A stretch of 64,000 bases of DNA, from assembly GCF_008040165.1 (NCBI RefSeq), contig NZ_VRUR01000002.1:1178001-1242000 (forward strand), in the 5' to 3' direction. Shown here in pieces: positions 26,134 through 35,700 of the stretch (its first letter is position 1; each line of letters starts with the position of its first letter). The stretch is from Flagellimonas hymeniacidonis (GTDB lineage: Bacteria; Bacteroidota; Bacteroidia; Flavobacteriales; Flavobacteriaceae). The notes beneath the pieces were generated by a model. The model searched no databases. It saw only the letters and a list, made by a program, of their open reading frames with translations, and was not told where the DNA came from. The translations under genes and the position numbers were made by a program.

Positions 26134-26568
26134 TTATTTAGATGACGTTAAAGTATCGATAGGGATAGCGTAACAAATATTGAGTTTTCGCTTTCCCCAG
26201 GCTCTTGCTTTTTTTATATCCTTGCCCATATAAATATCAATTCTATTTTTCCATCTTCTATTCATTTTATCTTTTACATAAAAGGTGTCCGGAAAGGTGT
26301 CAATCATTACCATGGTATTATGTTTTAACCCTATATGCAGTAAATCCCTAGAAACAGCAATACATTTCATTCCAGGCTTTAAGGTATCTCCCCAAGCCGC
26401 GATGGATGGGTCTCCTTGTGTTTGCCACGAAACAGAATTGTATGCTGAAACTATTACTTCGTGACCATACCAGTGATGAATTTCCGCATTTTGCGATGTC
26501 TCTGCGGCAGTATTGCATCCCGCAGAAAAAAAACATATTGTAACCGATATGCTAAAAAATCTTTTCAA
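26134..26568 (-). CDS. Exported 3D-domain (double-psi barrel) protein
   Basis: This exported protein of 144 residues has a leader ending SAGC, probably a lipoprotein. The mature part matches the 3D domain: VIVSAYNSVSWQT, GDTLKPGMKCIAVSRDLL, VMIDTFPDTFYVKDKMN and NRIDIYMG with the conserved Asp residues. 3D domains are related to the double-psi beta-barrel of MltA and RlpA and are linked to peptidoglycan cleavage or binding. The start overlaps the preceding gene by 4 bp, so translation is coupled. Enzyme activity is inferred from family only. Confidence 0.78.
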   Translation of the reverse strand: MKRFFSISVTICFFSAGCNTAAETSQNAEIHHWYGHEVIVSAYNSVSWQTQGDPSIAAWGDTLKPGMKCIAVSRDLLHIGLKHNTMVMIDTFPDTFYVKDKMNRRWKNRIDIYMGKDIKKARAWGKRKLNICYAIPIDTLTSSK

Positions 26569-28049
26569 CGCAACTTATTTTCCAAAACCAAGATATCGAC
26601 ATTATCCTCCGACCACTGTTTCGACAAGGAATCTGGCACAGGGGTAAAAACATAGTTGAACGCACTGAGCACGATATCTTCATCACCATCTTTATCAATA
26701 TCCGCAGCATCCATGAGAAACCATCTACCAGCATTAGGGTTTTTGAGTACTTTGCTTTCAAACACAAAATCTTCAGCATTTACATTTTCCAAGTATACAA
26801 ATGACAATTCTGGTGAAGTATCATAATCTGGAAAAGTACTAATCAAGCCAAAATCCACATCACCATCCTCATCAAAATCCCTGGCCAATACCCTAGTGGC
26901 ACCATACAATGGATAAAAATAGGCTTCGTTAAAGGTATTATCACCATTGTTTAAATGTATGCGCATACCGTGATATGGCTTGTGCACATATGATTCATCT
27001 GCATTGTCCCCATTAACCGTTATGATGTCGTCATGACCGTCTCCATTATAGTCTATAAGTTCAAACCAGCTACTGCCGTATACCGGACTAAATTCCAACA
27101 CTTTTTCTGCCTTAAATTCTAATTCTTCTTTTTGATATAAAATAGTAATGCTTTCATTTCCCTGAGATGTTACGGCAATTAAATCGGTCTTTCCATCATG
27201 ATTCATGTCCTTGGCAAGTGTTCGGATGCAACCAGGGAGATTTAGCAGGATGGTTTTATCATATTGATTAGTGTTGGATTGGGTCAATAACGATAGTCTC
27301 CCTGTCTCATCACCAAATTCACTCACTACAAGTTCTTTTTTACCATCACTGTTTAAGTCCTCAAAAAGCGTATGGACAGGTCTATAGAATATGTTTTGCA
27401 ATGCAGTAGTATCCTCATCTTTTTTTATCATTAGTTTCCCTTGTTCCAATTCTGAAGGGTCTAGAATACCCACCTCGGTGAAAATTTCAATACTGTCTTT
27501 TCGATTATACCAGGTTATCGGTGTTCTTCCTTGATATAAATTTTCTGCACTTCCATTTTCAAAGTTATAAGAGCTGAGATTTCCGGTTATATCACCATAA
27601 TAAAGTTTAGAGCTGTTGTCTTTAAATTCTAAATATGTTATGAGCGCGCCATTTTGACTGTCAAGCGCCATTTCTTTTGGTTCAAAAAGCTCCAACGGCT
27701 CAGATTCTGGAAATTTTATTGCTTCTAATTTTTCTGGAGCCAATTGTACAATGTAATGCTGAAGGTCAAGCCAATCTTTCAATTTTATTTTTGGCCTAAA
27801 ACCAGGTTTAATATCGTTGGGGTCTTGATACATTTCCTCAATTTCCATACGGGAAGCCATATCAGGCAAAACATGATCTTTCCAAATGTCTTTGGGTAAT
27901 TCATCAATTTTCGGAGCCAAATGGCAGCTAGTACAATAGGTGTTAAAGAGCTCCGCTTCTCTAGGCGGTTTTTCTGGAGCACAAGAATTCAAAAAGAAAA
28001 TAAAAACGAATGCTGTTGATACGAACAGCTTTTGGAAGGTTACGGTCAT
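26565..28049 (-). CDS. FG-GAP/VCBS-repeat lipoprotein with one haem c motif
   Basis: The protein has 494 residues. Leader and lipobox end FLNSC (Cys23); C39-T-S-C42-H43 is a haem c attachment site in a short cytochrome-like segment of about 80 residues. The rest holds five FG-GAP-like repeats with calcium-type loops: DLNSDGKKE, DMNHDGKTD, DYNGDGHDD, DFDEDGDVD and DIDKDGDED, predicting a beta-propeller. It is the first gene of the envelope operon and overlaps the 3D-domain gene by 4 bp. Such haem-propeller lipoproteins recur in Bacteroidota, but their function is not known to me. Surface location is likely. Confidence 0.82.
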   Translation of the reverse strand: MTVTFQKLFVSTAFVFIFFLNSCAPEKPPREAELFNTYCTSCHLAPKIDELPKDIWKDHVLPDMASRMEIEEMYQDPNDIKPGFRPKIKLKDWLDLQHYIVQLAPEKLEAIKFPESEPLELFEPKEMALDSQNGALITYLEFKDNSSKLYYGDITGNLSSYNFENGSAENLYQGRTPITWYNRKDSIEIFTEVGILDPSELEQGKLMIKKDEDTTALQNIFYRPVHTLFEDLNSDGKKELVVSEFGDETGRLSLLTQSNTNQYDKTILLNLPGCIRTLAKDMNHDGKTDLIAVTSQGNESITILYQKEELEFKAEKVLEFSPVYGSSWFELIDYNGDGHDDIITVNGDNADESYVHKPYHGMRIHLNNGDNTFNEAYFYPLYGATRVLARDFDEDGDVDFGLISTFPDYDTSPELSFVYLENVNAEDFVFESKVLKNPNAGRWFLMDAADIDKDGDEDIVLSAFNYVFTPVPDSLSKQWSEDNVDILVLENKLR

Positions 28050-28094
28050 TAAAGGATCTTTGATTACTAAGTAATCATTTTTTTGATAAAGAAC

Positions 28095-28967
28095 CTAATC
28101 TGGCAGAGGAACATACGTTTTATCGTGTTTCATCATGGGAAAGGTCTTGTTCTTCCATTCTCCTTTGGCTTGTTCTATTTTCTCCTTACTCGAAGAAACA
28201 AAATTCCAATAGATATGTCGTTCCTCCGCAAGCGGTTCTCCTCCAAACAAAAGCAGATGGGAATTGGGCTTCAGGATAATTTTGCACGTATCTTCAACTT
28301 TAGATACCAATATGTTACCTTTTCCAATAGTTTCTTCACATGCTTCTATTCCACCTTCAACAATGCAAATCCCTATTTCACCTTTAAGGTTTCCATGAAC
28401 ATTAAGCTCATAAATGAATGTATTTTTTACTTCCACCATAAAAAGTGGGGAATAGGTTGGCACCGGGGATTTTTTACCATAGCCTTCGCCAGCAACCAAA
28501 GTGAAGGATGTATCACCATCTTTCCAGGTTGGTAAATCTTTCCCTTTAATATGATGGAATTCAGGGTCCATATCCTCCAATTCTTTTGGAAGCGCTACCC
28601 AAATCTGATAGCCATGAGCCATAAACACTTTACCGTTGCGCATATCCTTTGGGGTTCTTTCGGAATGTGAAACCCCTTTGCCAGCAGTCATCCAATTTAC
28701 CGAGCCGGGGCTTATTCGCTGTGTTGTGCCTATACTATCTTCATGCATTATTTCACCCTCTAGCATAAATGTCAAGGTAGAAAGTCCTATGTGTGGATGC
28801 TGGTTCACATCCATATACTTTGATGGCCCAAGCTGAGTTGGTCCCATATGGTCTATAAAAATAAAAGGACCAATCATTCTTTTCTTTCTGAAAGGAATTA
28901 GCCTGCCAACCAAAAAATCTCCAATATCCCGGCTTCTTTCTTCTATAATCAAACCCAAATTAGACAT
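28095..28967 (-). CDS. Pirin family protein
   Basis: The protein has 290 residues and two cupin barrels. The N-terminal metal site follows the pirin pattern: FIFIDHMGPTQLGP, then HPHIGLSTLTFMLEGEIMHEDSIG and MTAGKGVSHSERTP (parts), which carry the three His and one Glu. The C-terminal cupin has less clear ligands. Pirins are cytoplasmic and include quercetinase-like enzymes and stress-related proteins. The gene lies 45 bp upstream of the haem-propeller operon on the same strand and may be its first member, but the gap is larger than the others there. Confidence 0.88.
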   Translation of the reverse strand: MSNLGLIIEERSRDIGDFLVGRLIPFRKKRMIGPFIFIDHMGPTQLGPSKYMDVNQHPHIGLSTLTFMLEGEIMHEDSIGTTQRISPGSVNWMTAGKGVSHSERTPKDMRNGKVFMAHGYQIWVALPKELEDMDPEFHHIKGKDLPTWKDGDTSFTLVAGEGYGKKSPVPTYSPLFMVEVKNTFIYELNVHGNLKGEIGICIVEGGIEACEETIGKGNILVSKVEDTCKIILKPNSHLLLFGGEPLAEERHIYWNFVSSSKEKIEQAKGEWKNKTFPMMKHDKTYVPLPD

Positions 28968-29016
28968 GAGCTAAATGTTTATATTAGTCCCAGAAAGTTA
29001 CAACAAATCTTAATCT

Positions 29017-30351
29017 ATGAAACTACTTAAACGAGTATTAATCCTACTACTTATTGTTATTGCAGTTGTAGTGTACTTTAACTACACCAAGCTAAATATC
29101 ATCTCTGGGTATGCATCTAAAAATATGGCCTCAAGCGTTTTTGTTGCTGGCAGGTCTACAGAATCGATTACACAATACGATAACAACGTTCCACTCATCA
29201 AACTGGCTGAGACTGAGGTTGATAATTCAATTAAACAAGCTTCCTCATCCGTTTATGGATTTATGGAGCGGCAATCGGTCTACAGGGAAGGACTAGGTAC
29301 CGTCCTTATTAATAATGATTACGACCCAAATAAATTCACATTAAAACCAAATCGGAATAAGGTATCCGATACTATTCCATATCCCTATGGACAGGCGAAT
29401 CCAAGGGATACCGTTTTTCCAGAAATTGATATAGATCAGTTGAATAAAGCAGTGGCAATCGCTTTTTCCAATCCTGAAGTACAAAAAACCAGGACCGTTT
29501 TAATCCTTTATAAAGGACACTTGGTTACAGAGAACTATATAGATGGATTTACGAAGGACACTCCTGTTTTAGGCTGGTCTATGGCTAAAAGTGTATTGGC
29601 AACCTGTTATGGAATCTTAGAACATCAAGGGAAATTGGGAATGGATTGGCCTGCCCCCATTGCGGAATGGAAACAGGATGAACGAAAAGACATCACCTTA
29701 AATCATTTATTGCGTATGCAAAGTGGCTTGGAATGGGAAGAGGATTATACTAAAATCTCCGACGTTACGAAAATGTTGTTTTTGGATAGTGATATGACAA
29801 AAGCACAAAAAGGGAAAAAAGCTGTAGCAAAGCCTACAGAAATTTGGAACTATTCCTCCGGCACTACAAATCTGCTTTCTGGAATCTTGAGACAGCAATT
29901 TAGATCGCACCAAGAATACTTGGATTTTCCCTATTCTGCCTTGATTGATAAAATAGGCATGTATTCCATGGTTATGGAGGCAGATATTGCGGGGAACTAC
30001 GTTGGGTCTGCTTATGCATGGGCAAGCACTCGGGACTGGGCACGTTTTGGTCAGTTATATTTAGATAAGGGTTTATGGAATGGAGAACAACTTTTTAATA
30101 CCGCTTGGGTAGAGTACATTACAGAGCCGACACCTCATTCTGATGGCACATACGGCGCACATTTCTGGTTAAATGCCGAAGGTAGATATCCCGATGTCCC
30201 TAAAGATTTGTTTTCATGTAATGGGCATGAAGGCCAATATGTGTTTGTAATTCCATCTAAAGAGTTGGTCATTGTACGCACAGGATTGGCGCAAGACCCT
30301 CTTTTTGATGTAAATACGTTTTTGTCAGAGGTCGTTAAATCTGTGCAGTAA
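29017..30351 (+). CDS. Membrane-anchored serine hydrolase (beta-lactamase/PBP4-like class C fold)
   Basis: The protein has 444 residues. Residues 5-22 form one hydrophobic anchor. The serine hydrolase motifs are S-M-A-K in GWSMAKSVLAT (nucleophile Ser), Y-S-S in WNYSSGTTNLLS, and H-E-G in CNGHEGQYVF, the place of the KTG/HxG motif. The family includes class C beta-lactamases, esterases and D-aminopeptidases; the substrate cannot be told. It is divergent from pirin (49 bp between starts) and is followed by a region with two terminator-like hairpins. Confidence 0.85.
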   Translation: MKLLKRVLILLLIVIAVVVYFNYTKLNIISGYASKNMASSVFVAGRSTESITQYDNNVPLIKLAETEVDNSIKQASSSVYGFMERQSVYREGLGTVLINNDYDPNKFTLKPNRNKVSDTIPYPYGQANPRDTVFPEIDIDQLNKAVAIAFSNPEVQKTRTVLILYKGHLVTENYIDGFTKDTPVLGWSMAKSVLATCYGILEHQGKLGMDWPAPIAEWKQDERKDITLNHLLRMQSGLEWEEDYTKISDVTKMLFLDSDMTKAQKGKKAVAKPTEIWNYSSGTTNLLSGILRQQFRSHQEYLDFPYSALIDKIGMYSMVMEADIAGNYVGSAYAWASTRDWARFGQLYLDKGLWNGEQLFNTAWVEYITEPTPHSDGTYGAHFWLNAEGRYPDVPKDLFSCNGHEGQYVFVIPSKELVIVRTGLAQDPLFDVNTFLSEVVKSVQ

Positions 30352-30417
30352 ATCGATAATTTATATTAAAATTTAGCGTAAACCACAACAAAACGGCCCT
30401 TCACAACAATAATTTCA

Positions 30418-30500
30418 TTTACGGGAACACTGGTACTACATTTACAAAGTAATAATAACAAAAAATAAATTTTTTCATTTTCATATAGTGTTCTCGTAAA
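30418..30500. repeat. Long-range inverted repeat in a convergent gap
   Basis: TTTACGGGAACACT (30418-30431) and AGTGTTCTCGTAAA (30487-30500) are complementary over 14 positions with one G-U pair. They enclose 55 AT-rich bases. The right arm runs into the terminator hairpin, so the two structures would compete. Meaning unknown. Confidence 0.5.
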
Positions 30501-30533
30501 AGAGTCTTGACCATAACGGCAAGGCTCTTTTTG
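30498..30533. terminator. Terminator hairpin after serine hydrolase
   Basis: AAAAGAGTCTTG and CAAGGCTCTTTTT form a stem with one G-U pair and a 10-base loop, followed by a T-run on the plus strand; the A-run on the left makes it able to work for the minus-strand menB transcript as well. Confidence 0.7.
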
Positions 30534-30537
30534 GTTT

Positions 30538-30560
30538 GACCCATTGGGTCTTTTGTTTTT
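30538..30560 (+). terminator. Second short terminator-like hairpin
   Basis: GACCC-ATT-GGGTC forms a five-pair stem followed by TTTTGTTTTTT. It lies 38 bp before the menB stop codon on the convergent strand and may back up the first hairpin for transcripts coming from the serine hydrolase. Confidence 0.5.
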
Positions 30561-30597
30561 TATACTCCTATATAAAACATTTTACGGCAAAGCTTGC

Positions 30598-31443
30598 TCA
30601 GGGCAACCATTTGTTTTCTCCAAATTCAGGCTTCCGCTTCTCCAAAAACGCATTTCTTCCCTCTTTTGCTTCATCGGTCATATAGGCCAAACGCGTGGCT
30701 TCACCTGCAAATACCTGTTGCCCCACCATACCATCATCAGTAAGGTTCATAGCAAATTTCAACATCTTAATAGAAGTTGGGGATTTTTCCAATACCTCTT
30801 GTGCCCATTGGTAAGCAGTGTCTTCTAATGCAGCATGAGGCACAACAGCATTCACCATTCCCATTTCAAAGGCCTCTTGAGCTGAATAATTTCTTCCTAA
30901 AAAGAAAATCTCTCGAGCTTTTTTCTGTCCAACCATCTTTGCTAGGTAGGCGGAACCATATCCCCCATCAAAACTAGTAACATCCGCATCAGTTTGTTTA
31001 AAAATGGCATGTTCTTTACTCGCTAAGGTCATATCGCAGACTACATGCAGGCTATGCCCACCACCCACGGCCCATCCTGGCACGACAGCAATCACCACTT
31101 TGGGCATAAACCGAATCATGCGCTGTACTTCCAAGATATTTAATCTATGTTGCCCATCTTGGCCCACATAACCTTGGTGTCCCCTAGCCTTTTGGTCTCC
31201 TCCGCTACAAAATGACCAAATTCCATCTTTGGATGAAGGTCCTTCAGCTGAAAGCAATACCACTCCAATGGAAGTATCCTCCTGGGCGTCATAAAAAGCC
31301 TTTATCAATTCGGTGGTGGTATTTGGCCTAAATGCATTGCGGACATTGGGCCTGTTAAAGGCAATACGAGCAACGCCTTCACATTTTTTATAGGTGATAT
31401 CTTCAAATTCGATGGCCGTCTGCCAATTGGGTGTCTTTGTCAT
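30598..31443 (-). CDS. menB: 1,4-dihydroxy-2-naphthoyl-CoA synthase MenB
   Basis: This crotonase-fold enzyme of 281 residues closes the naphthoquinone ring in menaquinone synthesis. Typical stretches are ARIAFNRPNVRNAFRP at the start, SFCSGGDQKARG, GWAVGGGHSLHVVCDMTLAS with the oxyanion-hole Gly residues, and DADVTSFDGGYGSAYLAK with the catalytic Asp. The ending KRKPEFGENKWLP is also MenB-like. No other men gene is in the window. The gene stands alone, between a terminator region and a divergent lipoprotein gene. Confidence 0.95.
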   Translation of the reverse strand: MTKTPNWQTAIEFEDITYKKCEGVARIAFNRPNVRNAFRPNTTTELIKAFYDAQEDTSIGVVLLSAEGPSSKDGIWSFCSGGDQKARGHQGYVGQDGQHRLNILEVQRMIRFMPKVVIAVVPGWAVGGGHSLHVVCDMTLASKEHAIFKQTDADVTSFDGGYGSAYLAKMVGQKKAREIFFLGRNYSAQEAFEMGMVNAVVPHAALEDTAYQWAQEVLEKSPTSIKMLKFAMNLTDDGMVGQQVFAGEATRLAYMTDEAKEGRNAFLEKRKPEFGENKWLP

Positions 31444-31597
31444 TCAAAAAGTGTTTGCTCAAAGATAAATAGATTGTCTAAACTCGAAACCCTGTTTTGA
31501 AAATGCCAAGAAACATAGAGTTGCACTTCATCGAGATCCCTCTCCAATTTAAAATATGTTTTGTTGATATGCGTTCATCCTATTAAACAAGAACGCT

Positions 31598-32716
31598 ATG
31601 CATAACCTCAAATCTTGTATTCATCTATTTTCATTTCTTTTCCTTTCCATCCTAGTTCTGTCCTGTAGCAAAGAGGAAGATGTCATCGATGATTCATCTC
31701 AGGATGATACCGACATGACAGACCCCAATGATCAAACACCAGATAACCCAGATAACCCAGATAACACCAATCCTCCCGAAACATTAGTACTTGAAACTGG
31801 CTTCACTATAGATGAGGAACGAGCATTCACTAATCTTGTCCTTTCTGAGAGTGAATACAATAAATTCCTTATAGATGAGGGAGACATGCAGATGGTCTCT
31901 AATAAGGTTTATGAACATTTTAATGATGAGTTTGATTTTATTATCATTCTAAATGTGGAGGATTCCCAGCCGGATGGTCTTTACTTTGGATTGTCTACTC
32001 CCGCCCAAAGTGATATACAGGGCTTGGGAAGAAACATTTGGGACAATACGAATGCTTTTGGTTCTGCCGGAAAACTTAAAACCGTCATTCATATGCCTCG
32101 GGCAGAATATATACGAAACGGCCCCTTTTTACATGAAATACAACATTACTGGAGTAACCATGGTCTTATCCCAACCACTGCTGGTGGTCATTGGGGGTAC
32201 TCAAGTGCAGGCGGACAACTAGGTGGTTTTGATGAAGTGGAAGATTTAGGGGGTAATACCTATCGCGGTTTAGTAGATGGTGAAGTTGGTTTTGGTACCG
32301 TGGCAAATGGTGGTAATTCCGTACCATATTCAAATCTGGAACTTTATGCCATGGGACTCATTGATGCTAGTGATTTGGAAGCGGTAACGGTTGCTGAAAA
32401 TCCTAGTTCAACATCAGAATTTGGAGTTTTTACGGCTGATGGACTCACCGTTTTAACGCCAGAAGATATCATTAACGAAAATGGACCTCGAGTTCCTTCT
32501 TCGGAAAATGCCCAGACTGCATTTAAGGCATTAGTAGTTGTACTTTCTACAGGTGATGTCCCACAAGATAAAATTGATGCCCTAAATTCCAATCTTGAAA
32601 ATTTTGCTGCACAAGGTGATCCCGATAACTCATGGGGAAATCTCTTCAATTTTTGGAAAGCAACATTAGGCAAGGCTACTTTTGATTTCGAAATAGCCAA
32701 TGAATATTTGAAATAG
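31598..32716 (+). CDS. Lipoprotein with HExxH motif, putative metallopeptidase
   Basis: The protein has 372 residues. The leader ends ILVLSC (Cys23), followed by about 40 residues of Asp/Pro/Asn-rich linker including three PDN repeats. The mature domain contains FLHEIQHYWSNHG with H179, E180 and H183, a zincin-type HExxH motif, preceded by TVIHMPRAEY and followed by a Gly-rich section (GGHWGYSSAGGQLGG). A later Glu/Asp in YALGL-type context, NLELYAMGLI, may provide the third ligand (Glu at about residue 247). I do not recognise a named family. It is probably a surface protease. It converges with the large plug/VWA gene. Confidence 0.7.
   Translation: MHNLKSCIHLFSFLFLSILVLSCSKEEDVIDDSSQDDTDMTDPNDQTPDNPDNPDNTNPPETLVLETGFTIDEERAFTNLVLSESEYNKFLIDEGDMQMVSNKVYEHFNDEFDFIIILNVEDSQPDGLYFGLSTPAQSDIQGLGRNIWDNTNAFGSAGKLKTVIHMPRAEYIRNGPFLHEIQHYWSNHGLIPTTAGGHWGYSSAGGQLGGFDEVEDLGGNTYRGLVDGEVGFGTVANGGNSVPYSNLELYAMGLIDASDLEAVTVAENPSSTSEFGVFTADGLTVLTPEDIINENGPRVPSSENAQTAFKALVVVLSTGDVPQDKIDALNSNLENFAAQGDPDNSWGNLFNFWKATLGKATFDFEIANEYLK
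31739..31765 (+). repeat. Three 9-bp tandem repeats in the lipoprotein linker
   Basis: CCAGATAAC occurs three times in a row and codes for the PDN repeats of the linker. The unit length is a multiple of three, so changes in copy number would keep the frame. Confidence 0.85.
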
Positions 32717-32724
32717 AGATTGGG

Positions 32725-35700
32725 TTAATAAGGCAACATCCCTTGGTTGGATATATCCATCACCTTATATTTTACATTACGCTGTCTTAAGGTAATTACT
32801 TGGGTGTCCTCATCCCCTGTTTGATTGTTCCTAAGTGTGAATTTTAGATAGGTAGGCAGATTAACTTGATTGCCCAAATAGGTCATATTGACCAACCATT
32901 GTCCCTCTTGCATTTCATCTATATTGAAGGTGGTGGACAAAATTCCGTTTACACGATCTTCATTGGAAATTTCCGTTGCATTGTTCCAATTGTAAAAACG
33001 TTTATCTGGCCCAACAAACTGCAATTCAAATTGGGTGTTAGGATCGTTCCATTCAACAACCAAAGTAAAGTCCCCACGATTCTCTAAAGGAAAATTGGAT
33101 GGATTCAACCCTAATTCGGCAGCGTGGTTCTGCACCAAGGTCAACATTTCATCGCGTACCATTTTATCCAACCCATTATCTTGAAGAACAGTTCGATTGC
33201 CAATATATCCTTTATATACATTCCATGCACTTTTATACTCCCCCATCTTCACATACATATTGGCCAAATCGCGTTTAGCTTGCGGGCTACCTTTGAGTTT
33301 ATATATGCGTTTGTAGATATGCAATGCCTCATCCAAAGTTCCAGTTGCTTCATAGGCATAGGCAAGAATTTTAAGTGCGTCTATTTGTTCCGGAAACAAT
33401 TCCAAAATACTTGATTTTATTTCCTCAGCTTTTTGCTTATCATTCCAGTGTTCGTCAAAAATTACACTGGATTCCTTATAAAAACTTGGGGTATTTCCAT
33501 AATACTTCCTCTCCTCTAAATACTGAAGGTATGCCCTATCCACTGTTTCCGCGTTGGCTATCTTTTGAATGTATATGGGGTTGCTGGTTAATCCATTTGC
33601 CAATTCCACAGCATCGTAGGAATATCTATTTTGGGCATCTTTCTTACGCTCTGCAGCCTCCAAATCATCAAAAGTATTACTGATGGTACGTACAATAATA
33701 ATGCCTCCTGGTGCCATTAGTCCATATTTTGCAGCAGCCCATGCTGGAGGCATTAGTGTGATGTCTTTTACATTATGCATATTGATGTGAAGTGGAGGGT
33801 TCGTTGGAGGGTATACATGCCCATCAACATCCCAAGACATCCAGTGTATTTTTAACTGCCCTCTTAGCCTAACTACTTCATAATCTTCAGGATATAATCT
33901 TACCACTTCAACTCCTGGGAATTTGCCTTCGATAGCATCCATAAGTGTCTGTGCGGAGGGACTAATCTCAGAACCCTCCATTTGTTTTGCAGAGAAGCCA
34001 ATTTTGTTCATGTCTATAGTACCAAACTTGGTACTAATGTTTTTATTCAGTGGTTTATGAAGTTCTTTTAATCTTAGATTTTCTTCCAATACCACTTCAT
34101 CCAAGGCCGTAATCCCTTGGGGCATAATAATCTTCAGCATTCTGGAGGAAGTATTAACCACCGTAGCTGCCGGTTCTCTGCTTGGATATGAAAAATCCAA
34201 AATCTCCCCATTGGAAGCTTTTATGGAAAAATCTCCATTAGTGTCTGTTCGTGTTTCTCTGTCCGTATCCCTTACTTTCACCAAAACATTGGCCAATGGG
34301 TAATCTAAATCTCCCACACTACCCTTTACTTCGGAGAGTTTACTCGTTTGCTGTCTTGTGGTATATTCCAAGTTGTCCACAATACGTTGTTTGGTAAAAT
34401 TTACAGCCAAGGCCATATTGTCTAACTTCTCTAGATTAATATAGTTTCCACCATGATCCTCTGCAATTTCTTTGAGCAACTTGTGATTAGCAGTCGCATT
34501 TCCGTTTATAGTAAAAAGGGTTCCATCCCAATCTTTTGTGGCATCTGCCGGGAAATGTTTCCCATCTGTAAAAAGTAAGGTGTGTTGATATGGTTTTAGC
34601 AGTTTCCAAAGCTTGTTTCCTACCGCACCATCATAAGTGGAGGATTTCAAGACTTGTTTTAAAGCTTCCCAATTGCCGTTTTCAATCTGAAAGGACTTCT
34701 TTTTTCCAAGATGGTATGCAAAAGGTTGAAACACTACTTCGATATCCCTCCAAGTATTAAAGTAATTATCCAAAAATCGGAGTTCTTTCTCCAAATCCCT
34801 TTGTTTCATGGACAGCGAAGTGTCCCAAAGCAGCATTACCGAATTCGGTTTGTCTCTTAATTCCAATGGTGTTTCGGCAATCAACGCTTCCTTCTCAATC
34901 TCGGACGTATTTAGGTTGAAAGCAATGGTAAAGCCTTTTCGCATTCTTTTCCAACGGTCCTGACTAAGCAATCTCGTATATGACCTTGAACCATCATTAA
35001 AAGCAGAAATACCAATACCAACCCTGCCTCCATAAATCTTTAAAAGCTCTAAACTGATAACAAAGTGGGAATCCACCACAATGTTGTAGGGAGACAAATC
35101 AATAGCAATGGTTCCTTGGCGCTGTCTTATGGTATACAAAATGTTCCCATTGGAGATATTTTTACCGGGAAGTCCTTTGTCAAACTCATACACATTGACT
35201 CTTACCAATAAACTATCAGAAATGTTGGCGATAATATTAAAGGAAACATCTTCAAGTTTTAATGGTCCCTTCCTAACCAAAATTTTGGAAGCATGCTCTC
35301 CGCCAAGCGCAAGGCTATCGTTCCAAAAGCCAAAAAGCCGTTTAGAACTACTCTGGTAACCCACCTTTCTTTTATCGGCATCACTGCTTTTTACCGTAAC
35401 TCCTTCCAATTGATATGGCACGGGCTCAAGGACAATAGTGGGCTGGGTTTTTAACACCTTCATGAAGTTTTGTGTAGAGAACTTCAAGGTCTTATACCCT
35501 ATTCTAGAAATTTGGAGCGTATCTTTTTGGTTGATTTCAACTTCATCCAACTCAAACTTAAACGTGCCATCAAAATCTGAAACGGTCCCTTTAGCCCTAT
35601 CTACAACTCCAATATTGGCAAAATCAACAGCTTTGCCAGTTTCAAATTCAGTGATAATGCCTTGAACGGTAATTTGCGCAAATGAAGCATTGCATACAGT

